From assembly GCF_002940665.1 (NCBI RefSeq), contig NZ_MIGY01000001.1:682001-746000 (forward strand): a stretch of 64,000 bases of DNA, read 5' to 3'. The stretch's first letter is position 1, and each line of letters opens with the position of its first letter. The position numbers and the translations under genes were made by a program. The notes beneath the pieces were generated by a model. It worked only from the letters and a program-made list of their open reading frames with translations. It did no database searches and had not been told where the DNA came from. This DNA is from Xanthomonas arboricola. Its GTDB lineage: Bacteria; Pseudomonadota; Gammaproteobacteria; Xanthomonadales; Xanthomonadaceae. Positions 56,324 to 64,000 of this stretch are shown piece after piece.

Positions 56324-57664
56324 TTATGCGCGCACTGCGTCGCGGTTGGCCATCTCCGCTTCGATCTCGTCGGCGCTGCGCGCCAAGGCATCGGTCAGCA
56401 CCCGATGGCCTTCGGCAGTGATCAGCACATTGTCTTCGGTGCGGATGCCGATGCCGCGCCACTTGGCTTCCACCGTGGTGTCGTCGGCAGAGATGTAGAG
56501 CCCCGGCTCGATGGTGAACACCATGCCGGGCTCGAGCAGACGCGAGTCGCCCGCCAATCGATAGTCGCCCACATCGTGCACATCCAGCCCCAGCCAATGG
56601 CCGGTCTTGTGCCGGTAGAAGCGCTTGTAATGGCCGTCGGCGATATTGCGCTCCAGCTTGCCCTTGAGCAGGCCCAGCTGCAGCAGCCCTTCGGTCAGGG
56701 TCTGCACCGCGGCCAGATGGCCGGCTTCGTAGGCCGCGCCGGGGCGCGCCTGCGCCAGCGCGGCGGCCTGCGCAGCGCCGACCAGATCGTGCAGCGCGCG
56801 CTGCGCCGGGGTGAAACGGCCGTTGATCGGAAAGGTGCGGGTGATATCGGCCGCATACCCGCGGTACTCGGCGCCGGCATCGATCAGCACCAGCTCGCCA
56901 TTGCGGCTGCGCGCGTTGTTGGCGCGGTAGTGCAGCACGCAGGCATTGCTGCCGGTGCCGACGATGCTGCCGTACGCCGGCCACGCATCTGCGGCGCGGA
57001 ACGCGCACTCCACCTCGGCCTGCAGTTCGTACTCGTGCACCCCCGGCCGCGCCAGCCGCATGGCGGCGCGATGCGCGCGGACGCTGATGTCGGCGGCGTG
57101 CTGCATCAACGCGACTTCGTCGCGCGACTTGAACAGCCGTTGCTCGTGCAGCAGATGCCCGAGCTCGAGGAATTCGTGCGGCGGCTGCGCGCCGTGGCGC
57201 ACCTGCTCGCGCACGCGCTTGAGCCAGCCGATCAACTTGAGGTCGAAGTCGACATCGCGCCCGAAGTGATAATAGACGCGGCTGCGCCCTTCCAGCAGGC
57301 CCGGCAGGATCTCGTCGACATCGTCGATGGGATACGCATCGTCCATGCCGTAGCGCTCCACCGCCCCATCCTGGCCCTCGCGCGGGCCATCCCAGGCTTC
57401 GCGCTCGGCGTCGCGTTCGCGGCAGAACAGGATCGCCTCGCCATGCTTGCGTCCGGGTACCAGCACCAGCACCGCTTCCGGCTCGGGGAAGCCGCTCAGA
57501 TACCAGACATCCGAATCCTGCCGGTACGGATAGTGGGTGTCGTGACTGCGCACCCGCTCGGGCGCGGCCGGCAGGATCAGGATGGCCTGATCGCCGGCCA
57601 TCTGCATCAGCTGCCTGCGCCGCCGCGCGTACTCGGCCGCGCCGATCCCGGTGAGCTTTTTCAT
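56324..57664 (-). CDS. pepP: Xaa-Pro aminopeptidase
   Basis: Cytoplasmic M24-family enzyme of 446 aa, removing N-terminal residues before proline. The N-terminal domain contains SHDTHYPYRQDSDVWYLSGFPEPEAV; the catalytic domain has aspartates in VLIDAGAEYRGYAADITRTFP, histidines in HKTGHWLGLDVHDVGDY, and glutamates in TIEPGLYI and GIRTEDNVL, the complete two-manganese site. It is the first gene in the rightmost part of the classical pepP-ygfB-zapA cluster, on the minus strand; ygfB precedes it by 13 bases. Convergent with the XVIPCD gene, no terminator with a T-run is seen between them. Confidence 0.94.
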   Translation of the reverse strand: MKKLTGIGAAEYARRRRQLMQMAGDQAILILPAAPERVRSHDTHYPYRQDSDVWYLSGFPEPEAVLVLVPGRKHGEAILFCRERDAEREAWDGPREGQDGAVERYGMDDAYPIDDVDEILPGLLEGRSRVYYHFGRDVDFDLKLIGWLKRVREQVRHGAQPPHEFLELGHLLHEQRLFKSRDEVALMQHAADISVRAHRAAMRLARPGVHEYELQAEVECAFRAADAWPAYGSIVGTGSNACVLHYRANNARSRNGELVLIDAGAEYRGYAADITRTFPINGRFTPAQRALHDLVGAAQAAALAQARPGAAYEAGHLAAVQTLTEGLLQLGLLKGKLERNIADGHYKRFYRHKTGHWLGLDVHDVGDYRLAGDSRLLEPGMVFTIEPGLYISADDTTVEAKWRGIGIRTEDNVLITAEGHRVLTDALARSADEIEAEMANRDAVRA

Positions 57665-57677
57665 GGCGGTCGTGCGG

Positions 57678-58220
57678 TCAGTTCAGACGTTGGCGGAAGC
57701 GCGGCCCCATCACGCAGTCGCCATGCAGCAACAGCACCGCCACGCGCACGAACTCCTCGATCTCCGCCAGGGCGGTGTCGTCTTCGTCGGCCGCATCGAA
57801 ATCGTCGCTGGACGCCTGCGCCAGCCGCGCCAGGTCCTGCAGCGCCTCTTCGCCTTCTTCGGTCAGCGCCGGGCGCTGCTGCGCCGCCAGGCCGAAGCCG
57901 CCCAGAAAGGCGCGACACCAGTCGAACAAGGCATCGGTACGCGCCGCCAGCGGTGCGCCGTCGTCGATCAGCAGCAGTTCGAAGGCGAAATCGCGGTCTT
58001 CCAGTTGCGCCACCGTGGCCTGACGCATCCGGTCCAGCGCCCCGCCCTGCCTGGGTGCCACCTGCGCGCCGTCGGCCAGAATGCGCGCCAGCCAGTCGCC
58101 GCTGTCGGCACCCCCACCGGAGAGCCACCCGCACAGCCCGCCATGCAACTCCGCTGCGGAGGAAGCCAACTCCAGCTGGCGACTTTCGTTTTGCACAGCG
58201 GTTACATCGGGCAGGTCCAT
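57678..58220 (-). CDS. ygfB: YgfB/UPF0149 family protein
   Basis: A 180-aa, all-helical, acidic protein of the UPF0149 family, cytoplasmic. Recognisable: [16 protein letters not shown] at residues 22-37, [14 protein letters not shown], and [15 protein letters not shown] near the end. Homologues near pepP in Pseudomonas alter AmpDh3 amidase expression; here the function is unknown. The ATG at 58220 has GGAAGA six bases upstream; an in-frame ATG at 58289 has none. It is read together with pepP and is divergent from the ZapB-like gene. Confidence 0.9.
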   Translation of the reverse strand: MDLPDVTAVQNESRQLELASSAAELHGGLCGWLSGGGADSGDWLARILADGAQVAPRQGGALDRMRQATVAQLEDRDFAFELLLIDDGAPLAARTDALFDWCRAFLGGFGLAAQQRPALTEEGEEALQDLARLAQASSDDFDAADEDDTALAEIEEFVRVAVLLLHGDCVMGPRFRQRLN

Positions 58221-58457
58221 CGGGTCTTCCAGGCTGGGAACGGGAGATGCCGGCGCATGGGCCGGCGATTCGACTTCCCAGTGTATCAAGGCACCCGGCG
58301 TCGGCCGCTAGCGGCGCCTTCCATGCAGCGTTCCACGCGCATGACGCCTGCCGGATCAGGCATCGCGCAAGGCCTTGTCGGAATTGGCCCGACGGCGGGT
58401 ACGCAGGCTGCGCCGGGGCGCTTGACCGCCGCGCGCACGCGCCCCTATCGTGGAGGG

Positions 58458-58679
58458 ATGGACAATGCTGCTGCCCTCGCCCAGATCCGCGCACTTGCCG
58501 CCCGTGTGGAGGCCCTGGTCGAACGCAGCCAGCGGCTGACCGACGAGAACCGCAGCCTGCGTCACCAGCAGGAGCAGTTGATCGGCGAGCGCGCGCAACT
58601 GTTGACCAAGAACGAACAGGCGCGCTCGCGCGTGGAAGCGATGATCGTGCGGTTGAAATCCCTGGAGCAGCACACGTGA
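58458..58679 (+). CDS. ZapB-like short coiled-coil protein (TIGR02449 family)
   Basis: A 73-aa, fully coiled-coil, charged protein (RVEALVERSQRLTDENRSLRHQ, then KNEQARSRVEAMIVRLKSLE). The family is placed next to zapA in gammaproteobacteria and is assumed to act in cell division, perhaps as the ZapB-type partner of ZapA. GGAGGG lies directly before the ATG with very short spacing. The stop overlaps the zapA start (GTGA), so both are translated together. Confidence 0.85.
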   Translation: MDNAAALAQIRALAARVEALVERSQRLTDENRSLRHQQEQLIGERAQLLTKNEQARSRVEAMIVRLKSLEQHT

Positions 58680-58975
58680 GTAACAACGAGCCGGTCAGCG
58701 TGCGTATTCTGGATCGTGAATATACGGTTGGCGTCACCGCCGACGAACGCGAGAGCCTCACCGCTGCGGCGCGCCTGCTGGATCTGCGCATGCGCGAGAT
58801 CCGCGGCAGCAATCGCATGGCAGCGGTGGATCGCGTCGCGGTGTTGGCCGCACTCAACTTGGCGCACGAATTGCAGCAGCTGCGCGATCAGCAAGCGCTC
58901 TACGACCGTGAATTGGCCAACACGCTGGATAGCTTGAATCGCCGCCTGGACAGCGTGTCCGACACACCGCGTTGA
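58676..58975 (+). CDS. zapA: Cell division protein ZapA
   Basis: A 99-aa cytoplasmic protein that binds FtsZ and cross-links its filaments at the division site. Family features: SVRILDREYTVGVTADERESLTAAARLLDLRMREIR at residues 8-43 and the long C-terminal coiled coil (AVDRVAVLAALNLAHELQQLRDQQALYDREL). It starts at a GTG overlapping the previous stop codon. The synteny zapA-6S RNA-fthC downstream is the classical order. Confidence 0.94.
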   Translation: MSNNEPVSVRILDREYTVGVTADERESLTAAARLLDLRMREIRGSNRMAAVDRVAVLAALNLAHELQQLRDQQALYDRELANTLDSLNRRLDSVSDTPR

Positions 58976-59058
58976 GGTGCAGTTCGCACTGTCGTCGCAA
59001 ATATGAACTTTCAATTGCGCCGGCCGACGAATGGGCTAGCCATCGCGCAGCAGAGGTC

Positions 59059-59064
59059 TATACT
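59059..59064 (+). promoter_or_regulatory. -10 element of the 6S RNA gene
   Basis: TATACT, about seven bases before the predicted first nucleotide of the 6S RNA. The -35 is weak (TAGCCA 16 bp upstream). Confidence 0.55.
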
Positions 59065-59070
59065 TCACCT

Positions 59071-59255
59071 GCGTTCTCTGCTGTAAACGACAGCGTGCAA
59101 AACATTCGCCTTGTCCCTTAATTACGACCACGGGGGCACGACGAAGCCGGGAGTGCAAGTCCGCCTTGTAGCGGGAAGCCCGATGGCCTCACAACGTTCC
59201 CACTTGAACCCCGGGTTCAAGGTCGTTTCGCCCGCATCGTTCATGGCGGAGAATG
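59071..59255 (+). ncRNA. ssrS: 6S RNA
   Basis: Regulatory RNA that mimics an open promoter and traps sigma-70 RNA polymerase in stationary phase. The assignment rests on position (between zapA and fthC, the standard place), size of about 185 nt, and folding. The 5' end TTCTCTGCT pairs with GGCGGAGAA (59245-59253) through wobble pairs to close the rod, and GC-rich inner segments such as CCACGGGGGCACG and CCTTGTAGCGGG form further arms around a central bubble. A TATACT box sits just upstream and a strong terminator just downstream. Exact ends are estimates. Confidence 0.82.
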
Positions 59256-59265
59256 CAAATCTGAA

Positions 59266-59293
59266 ACGGCGCCTTCGGGCGCCGTTTTTTTTT
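59266..59293 (+). terminator. Rho-independent terminator of 6S RNA
   Basis: ACGGCGCC, TTCG tetraloop, GGCGCCGT, then nine T residues. Confidence 0.95.
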
Positions 59294-59532
59294 GTGTGTC
59301 TGCAGCGCACGGCACGCGCACGCACAGCCTGGTCGCGTCCTTGCCGCAACGACTGCGCCAACAAGACCTCATGCATGCGTGCGCAAAGCACAACGTTGCC
59401 AGCGCTGCATGCGCATGCGCTCAGCGACCGGCGGGAGAGTTGCCGGAGCGGGCGATCCGTCGGCACACGCGCCGCTAGGCAGGAGCGTCCACGCCATCGA
59501 CAATAGCCCCCTGCCTATCGCTGCGAGACACC

Positions 59533-60119
59533 ATGACCGACGACCGAGACGCCTTGCGCCAGCAGTTGCGCGCACTGCGCCGTAGCCTGCCGGCAGCGCA
59601 GCGACTGGCCGCCGCCGATGCGCTGGCCGAGCGCCTGCTGGCGCTGCCGTTCGCGCCGCAGACCGGTGCGGTGGCCGGGTACTGGGCGATGGATGGCGAA
59701 ATCGCGCTGCACCGTTGGCAACTGAGCCTGCCGGCCGGCGTACGGTATTGCCTGCCGGTGCTGGACGGGCGCGTCTTGCGCTTTGCGCCGTGGCGGCCGG
59801 GCCAGGGGCTGGTCAGCAACCGCTACGGCATCCCCGAGCCGGACGTGGCACGCACCGAATTGCTTGCACCCGAAGAGATGGCGCTGGTGGTCACGCCGTT
59901 GACCGGCTTCGATGCGCAGTGCCGGCGGCTGGGCATGGGAGGGGGCTGGTATGATCGCAGCTTCGCGTTCCGGCACCGCCAGACGCCGCCGCCCTGGCTG
60001 GTCGGCGTCGGCTTCGCCGCGCAGCAACTGCCCGCCTTGCCCGCCGAGTCGTGGGACGTGGCGGTGGATGCGATCTGCACAGAACACGCCACCTTCCTGA
60101 AAGACGACGCCGTTTCCGT

Positions 60120-60123
<4 letters not shown>
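59533..60123 (+). CDS. fthC: 5-formyltetrahydrofolate cyclo-ligase
   Basis: Cytoplasmic enzyme of 196 aa that converts 5-formyl-THF to 5,10-methenyl-THF with ATP. The N-terminal basic region LRQQLRALRRSLPAAQRLAAADA, the middle YWAMDGEIALH and GIPEPD, and the C-terminal nucleotide loop LGMGGGWYDRSF are the family hallmarks. In E. coli the gene (ygfA) is co-transcribed with 6S RNA; here a strong terminator separates them, so it may rely on its own promoter in the 240-bp gap or on limited read-through. The stop overlaps the next start (ATGA). Confidence 0.94.
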
Positions 60124-60590
<467 letters not shown>

Positions 60591-60692
60591 CCGGGAGGAG
60601 AGATTCGGGATTTGCGATTTGTAAATCCCGGCTCAGCCCAGCCGCTCTTGCGATTCCCCAATCCCGATTCCCGATTCCCCAATCCCGAGCCC
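60591..60692. repeat. GGGAATC-type facing arrays, element 5 (EVE/rpiA gap)
   Basis: Starts at the EVE stop codon. Left part 60591-60620 contains GGGAGGAG and GATTCGGGATTTG units; right part 60651-60689 is a C-rich array of GATTCCC/AATCCC units ending just before rpiA. A local hairpin CGGGATTT (60606-60613) with AAATCCCG (60623-60630) is also present. Both flanking genes are on the plus strand. Confidence 0.75.
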
Positions 60693-60696
60693 CCAA

Positions 60697-61344
60697 ATGT
60701 CCGAAGCAAAACGCCTGGCCGCCGAAAAAGCGATCGATTACGTGGAAGACGGCATGATCGTCGGGGTCGGTACCGGTTCTACGGTGGCCTACTTCATCGA
60801 TGCCTTGGGCCGCATCAGCCATCGCATCAAGGGGGCGGTGTCCAGCTCCGAGCAGAGCAGCGCGCAGCTCAGGCGCCATGGCATCGAGGTGCTGGATCTC
60901 AACCACACCGGCAATCTGTCGCTGTACGTGGATGGCGCCGACGAGTGCGACCCGAACCGTTGCCTGATCAAGGGTGGCGGCGCGGCATTGACGCGCGAGA
61001 AGATCATCGCCGAGGCCAGCGAGCGTTTCATCTGCATCGTCGACCCGAGCAAGCAGGTGCCGGTGCTGGGCAAATTTCCGCTGCCGGTGGAAGTGATTCC
61101 GATGGCGCGCAGCCTGGTGGCCCGCCAGATCCTGGGGCTCACCGGCGGTCAGCCGGTATGGCGCGATGGTGTGGTCACCGACAACGGCAACGTGGTGCTG
61201 GACGTACACAACCTGCAGATCACCGACCCGGTGGCGCTGGAGCGCAGCCTGAACCAGATTCCCGGCGTGGTCTGCGTGGGCCTGTTCGCGCGTCGCCCGG
61301 CCGATGTGGTGATCGTCGGTGGCGAGCCGCCGCGGGTGATCTGA
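60697..61344 (+). CDS. rpiA: Ribose-5-phosphate isomerase A
   Basis: Cytoplasmic isomerase between ribose 5-phosphate and ribulose 5-phosphate, 215 aa, the usual length. Hallmarks: [16 protein letters not shown] at about 27-42, [14 protein letters not shown], then [27 protein letters not shown] with catalytic Asp and Lys residues, then [17 protein letters not shown]. The ATG lies five bases beyond a C-rich GATTCCC array, which leaves no room for a normal Shine-Dalgarno other than this repeat. Together with transketolase it belongs to the pentose phosphate pathway, though the two are far apart. Confidence 0.96.
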   Translation: MSEAKRLAAEKAIDYVEDGMIVGVGTGSTVAYFIDALGRISHRIKGAVSSSEQSSAQLRRHGIEVLDLNHTGNLSLYVDGADECDPNRCLIKGGGAALTREKIIAEASERFICIVDPSKQVPVLGKFPLPVEVIPMARSLVARQILGLTGGQPVWRDGVVTDNGNVVLDVHNLQITDPVALERSLNQIPGVVCVGLFARRPADVVIVGGEPPRVI

Positions 61345-61507
61345 GCGACCGCGCGCGTGCACGCGCATGCGCAGTTGCGGCCCGCGTTGCGAAGCGACAG
61401 CGGGCCGAACGCCTGTCACATGCGATGACGGGACGACGCACCACAGCAGCTTGACGCACGCAGCCGCTTGGCAGATGGTGCGGCATCCCTGTCCACTGGT
61501 ATGCCGC

Positions 61508-61957
61508 ATGCGCCGTCTTTGCCTCCTCGCCGTTGCGTTGTTGATCCTGCTCAGCGGCTGCGCCAGCAGCGGCGGCAGCTGGGTGGAACTGGCCGGCACG
61601 CGCTACCAGGTGGAGCTGGCGCAGAACGATGCCGACCGCGCCAAAGGCCTGATGTTTCGCGATGCCATGGCGGACGATCACGGCATGCTGTTCGTCCACG
61701 ACCGCCAGGAACCGCTGGCGTACTGGATGAAGAACACCAAGATCGCGCTGGATATCCTGTATTTCGACAATGAGCGCCGGCTGGTGTCGCAGCAGCGCGA
61801 CGTGCCGCCGTGTTCGGCCGGCGATGCCTGCCCGCCCTACCCCAGCAAGCGCCCGGCCCGTTACGTGCTGGAACTCAATGCCGGCCAGGCCGCCAGGCTC
61901 AACCTGCAGGACGGCGCCAGCCTGACCCTGAGCCCGGATATCCCAAAGCTCAAGTGA
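61508..61957 (+). CDS. DUF192 family lipoprotein
   Basis: A 149-aa protein whose N-terminus is a lipoprotein signal: MRR, hydrophobic core, lipobox LLSGC at about residue 18. The DUF192 domain follows from about 28: FxxELAxxxxxRxxGLMFR (VELAQNDADRAKGLMFRDAM), MLFVHDRQEPLAYWMKNTKIALDILYFD, and a C-terminal YVLELNAGQAARLNLQDGASL. All are diagnostic for this uncharacterised family. A PYP- and cysteine-containing loop (VPPCSAGDACPPYPS) interrupts it. The start at 61508 was selected because it begins the signal peptide; the longer frame from 61367 has no signal. Function unknown. Confidence 0.88.
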   Translation: MRRLCLLAVALLILLSGCASSGGSWVELAGTRYQVELAQNDADRAKGLMFRDAMADDHGMLFVHDRQEPLAYWMKNTKIALDILYFDNERRLVSQQRDVPPCSAGDACPPYPSKRPARYVLELNAGQAARLNLQDGASLTLSPDIPKLK

Positions 61958-61997
61958 ATCTCACGCGACAGGCCCTTCCTGTCAGGAAGTACCGGAC

Positions 61998-62879
61998 TTG
62001 AACCACGCGCCGCTTGCCGACACTCTTGGCAGCATGGTCGACATGCTCCCACTTCCCCATTGGACCGCGCTCGCCAGCCTGGACGACGACGCAGTGCCGT
62101 TGATGTCCACCGCGCTGCTGATTGCGCGCGACGAGTATCCGCAGCTGGACGCCGAGCTGTACGACACGCTGGTGCAAAGCCACGTCGAGCACCTGCGCCG
62201 CGAGGTGGAGGCGATCGACCTGTGGCCGCTGAAGATGGCCGCGGTCAATCGCTACCTGTTCGACGAGCTGGGCTATTCGGGCAATCACGACGAGTACTAC
62301 GACCCGCGCAACAGCTACCTCAACCAGGTCTTCGAACGCCGCCTGGGCAACCCGATCTCGCTGGCGATGGTGCAGATCGAAGTGGCGCGCCGGCTGGGCA
62401 TTCCGCTGGCGGGCGTGTCGTTTCCCGGGCATTTCCTGGTGCGTTTGCCGGTGGACGACGGCGTGCTGGTCATGGACCCGTTCAACGGCGGCCGCCCGCT
62501 GGGCGTGGACGAGCTGCGCGAGCGCGCGCGTCCGCACCTGGGTGGCGAGATCCCCGACGACCGCGCCCTGGCGCAGATCCTCGACCCCGCGCCGCACCGC
62601 GCGATCCTGATCCGCATCCTGCGCAATCTGCACGGCGTCTACGCCGATGCCGAGCACTGGGACCGCGCCGCGCGCAGTGCCGACCGCATCCTGAAGCTGG
62701 TGCCGGACCAGCCCGAGGCACTACGCGACCGCGGCATGGCCTATCTGCATCTGGGCCACCGCAACGGTGCACGCCACGATCTGTCGCGCTATCTGCAGCT
62801 CAACCCCAGTGCGCAGGATGCGACCAATCTGCATGAGCATCTGGTCGAGCTGAACAGTCAGCACGCGCGCGCGCACTGA
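61998..62879 (+). CDS. SirB1 family protein (transglutaminase-like with TPR)
   Basis: A 293-aa cytoplasmic protein of the SirB1/YchA type. The N-terminal half resembles a transglutaminase-like fold (YYDPRNSYLNQVFERRLGNPISLAMVQIEVARRLGIPLAGVSFPGHFLVRL), the most conserved family block, and the C-terminal part has TPR-like helices (ILKLVPDQPEALRDRGMAYLHLGHRNGARHDLSRYLQLNP). Biochemical function unknown. The TTG at 61998 is taken as start since AGGAAG stands eight to nine bases before it; an ATG at 62034 is the alternative and lacks such a signal. Confidence 0.88.
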   Translation: MNHAPLADTLGSMVDMLPLPHWTALASLDDDAVPLMSTALLIARDEYPQLDAELYDTLVQSHVEHLRREVEAIDLWPLKMAAVNRYLFDELGYSGNHDEYYDPRNSYLNQVFERRLGNPISLAMVQIEVARRLGIPLAGVSFPGHFLVRLPVDDGVLVMDPFNGGRPLGVDELRERARPHLGGEIPDDRALAQILDPAPHRAILIRILRNLHGVYADAEHWDRAARSADRILKLVPDQPEALRDRGMAYLHLGHRNGARHDLSRYLQLNPSAQDATNLHEHLVELNSQHARAH

Positions 62880-62979
62880 AAAACACAGCCTGCGAGGCCC
62901 TCGCCGGCGCCATGCGACCGTGTGCCGGCGATGTTGTGGCGCGAAAAACGCAGCGACCCAGCTGAGCAGCCAAGGCACT

Positions 62980-63124
62980 AGAGCGGCTAATAAAACGTAG
63001 CGAGCGGTCGTCAGGTTAGTGCAGACAGCGCGCTCAGAACCGGAGTGTACGAGTGGTACATGCCGATCCCGAGCACTGCAGCGCCCGCCCCTGACGGCGG
63101 CGCAGTAGTTTTGTTAGCCGCTCT
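62980..63124. repeat. Dispersed palindromic repeat, well-formed copy
   Basis: A 145-bp element bounded by inverted repeats: AGAGCGGCTAATAAAAC (62980-62996) and its complement GTTTTGTTAGCCGCTCT (63108-63124) match at 16 of 17 positions. Nested inside are CGTCAGG/CCTGACG and TGTAC-gagtg-GTACA. It has no coding potential and is 100 bp after the SirB1 gene, abutting the rubredoxin stop codon. A diverged copy lies at 7358-7499. Confidence 0.85.
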
Positions 63125-63315
63125 TAGTCGATCTCGACCATCTCGAAGTCGTCCTTGGTCACGCCGCAATCCGGGCAGGTCCAGGTGTCGGGAACGTCTT
63201 GCCAGGCGGTGCCCGGGGCGATGCCTTCTTCGGGGATGCCGTCGGCCTCGTGGTAGAGAAACCCGCAGACGACGCACATCCAGGTGCGGTAGGTGGTCGT
63301 GGATGTGTCGCTCAT
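63124..63315 (-). CDS. Rubredoxin
   Basis: Small iron-electron carrier, 63 aa. Two CxxC pairs bind one iron: CVVCG near residues 14-18 and [11 protein letters not shown] near 47-57, separated by the expected [18 protein letters not shown] stretch with the conserved glycine and proline. It likely passes electrons to an alkane hydroxylase or an oxygen-stress enzyme, but none is nearby. The ATG at 63315 begins a short Ser/Thr lead; a start 48 bases upstream adds unconserved sequence. The stop codon abuts the palindromic repeat. It is divergent from thiE. Confidence 0.95.
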   Translation of the reverse strand: MSDTSTTTYRTWMCVVCGFLYHEADGIPEEGIAPGTAWQDVPDTWTCPDCGVTKDDFEMVEID

Positions 63316-63386
63316 CGGATAATCGCGGTTACGCAACGGTGGGGCTGCATTGTCCCATCCCACCCACCGCTTCCGGAAGCGCTGCC

Positions 63387-64000
63387 ATGCCCGACCTGCA
63401 CAACGCCCGCGGCGTCTACCTCATCACGCCCGACGAACCCGACACCGCGCGTCTGCTCGCGCGCACCATGCCGCTGCTGCCCGCTGTCACCTGGCTGCAG
63501 TACCGCAACAAGCAGGCCACCGCCGCGCTGCGCCTGGAACAGGCCAGCGCGCTGCGCCAGGCCTGCGCTGCGCACGCCGTGCCGTTGATCATCAACGACG
63601 ATGCGCAGCTGGCACGACAGGTGGGCGCGCAGGGCGTGCACCTGGGCGAAGACGATGGCGAGGCGGCCGCCGCGCGCGCACTGTTGGGCGAGCAGGCCAT
63701 CATCGGGGTGTCGTGCTACGACGAGATCGCGCGCGCGCGCGCAGCGGTCGCGGCCGGTGCCAGCTATGTGGCCTTCGGTGCGTTCTTCCCGACCACCACC
63801 AAGGTAACGACACGTCGCGCAACGCCTGCGTTGCTGCAACAAGCTGCAGCGCTGGGAGTGCCGCGCGTGGCGATCGGTGGCATCGCGGCTGCACAGGTGC
63901 CCGAGTTGGTGACTGCAGGTGCCGAGTTGATTGCGGTGGTCAGCGGCGTGTACGCCGCGCCGGACCCGCTCGCAGCAGTACAGGCATATCGGGCCGGGTT
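63387..64000 (+). CDS. thiE: Thiamine-phosphate synthase, C-terminus cut by window
   Basis: Cytoplasmic enzyme joining the thiazole and pyrimidine phosphates to make thiamine phosphate. The visible 204 codons cover nearly the whole protein: [23 protein letters not shown], the pyrophosphate-binding [25 protein letters not shown] block, [17 protein letters not shown], and the [35 protein letters not shown]-terminal segment. It runs off the window without a stop. GGAAG lies eight bases before the ATG. There is no room for, or sign of, a TPP riboswitch in the 70-bp gap from the divergent rubredoxin gene. Confidence 0.95.
   Translation, partial: MPDLHNARGVYLITPDEPDTARLLARTMPLLPAVTWLQYRNKQATAALRLEQASALRQACAAHAVPLIINDDAQLARQVGAQGVHLGEDDGEAAAARALLGEQAIIGVSCYDEIARARAAVAAGASYVAFGAFFPTTTKVTTRRATPALLQQAAALGVPRVAIGGIAAAQVPELVTAGAELIAVVSGVYAAPDPLAAVQAYRAG

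Noticed and set aside
63316-63386. Possible TPP riboswitch before thiE
   Set aside because: The gap is only about 70 bases and lacks the CUGAGA and GAUGAG-like cores of a TPP aptamer.

Overview
The window is GC-rich (about 65 percent) gammaproteobacterial chromosome and looks like Xanthomonas. The evidence is the TTG/GTG-tolerant, high-GC3 coding style, the pilMNOPQ-mrcA and gltA-rpmE2 neighbourhoods, the pepP-ygfB-zapA-6S RNA-fthC order, and a protein made of the Xanthomonas type IV secretion signal domain (XVIPCD). Species cannot be fixed from the sequence alone. No prophage, insertion sequence, CRISPR array or tRNA was seen. The window enters inside gap at the left and leaves a few codons before the end of thiE at the right.

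Layout, left to right. 1-9.2 kb: start of gap, two OmpW-type porins in tandem, a secreted S1/P1 nuclease, a persulfide-dioxygenase-like metallohydrolase, the molybdate transporter modABC, a flavin reductase-like protein, and a BlaI repressor/M56 peptidase/lipoprotein cluster read from a promoter that carries two BlaI-type operators. 9.3-22 kb: an acetyl-CoA hydrolase/transferase-like protein, two cell-wall enzymes (L,D-transpeptidase and M23 peptidase), a divergent SDR/LysR pair, a TonB-dependent siderophore receptor under a Fur-like box, transketolase and a dicarboxylate-type symporter. 22.3-29.4 kb: a six-gene Bat (Batl) operon: MoxR ATPase, DUF58, DUF4381, BatA, a BatB-BatC fusion and BatD. 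29.7-37.3 kb: pilMNOPQ (type IV pilus alignment complex and secretin), divergent from mrcA (PBP1a). 37.5-51.3 kb: housekeeping genes including gltA, rpmE2, a nucleoside hydrolase, recG, ridA, spoT, rpoZ, gmk, yicC, rph, a VOC protein, rdgB and hemW. 51.5-64 kb: a DUF1631 protein coupled to a PilZ protein, pepQ, the XVIPCD protein, pepP, ygfB, a ZapB-like coiled coil, zapA, 6S RNA, fthC, an EVE-domain protein, rpiA, a DUF192 lipoprotein, a SirB1-like protein, rubredoxin and thiE.

Functional links: the Bat operon, L,D-transpeptidase, M23 peptidase and PBP1a all act at the envelope; pilMNOPQ and the PilZ protein point to type IV pili and c-di-GMP control; spoT, rpoZ, gmk and 6S RNA all touch nucleotide metabolism or RNA polymerase.

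The least ordinary features are: (1) a recurring intergenic element made of facing arrays of GGGAATC-like units, at five places, always between genes in the same direction; (2) two diverged copies of a roughly 145-bp palindromic repeat, one of which supplies the start codon of a lipoprotein gene; (3) a low-GC tract covering the secretin half of pilQ; (4) an XVIPCD protein with no toxin domain and no adjacent immunity gene; (5) an atypical BlaI/M56 module with TonB-like domains instead of a beta-lactam sensor; (6) a 102-bp nested palindrome downstream of the Bat operon.
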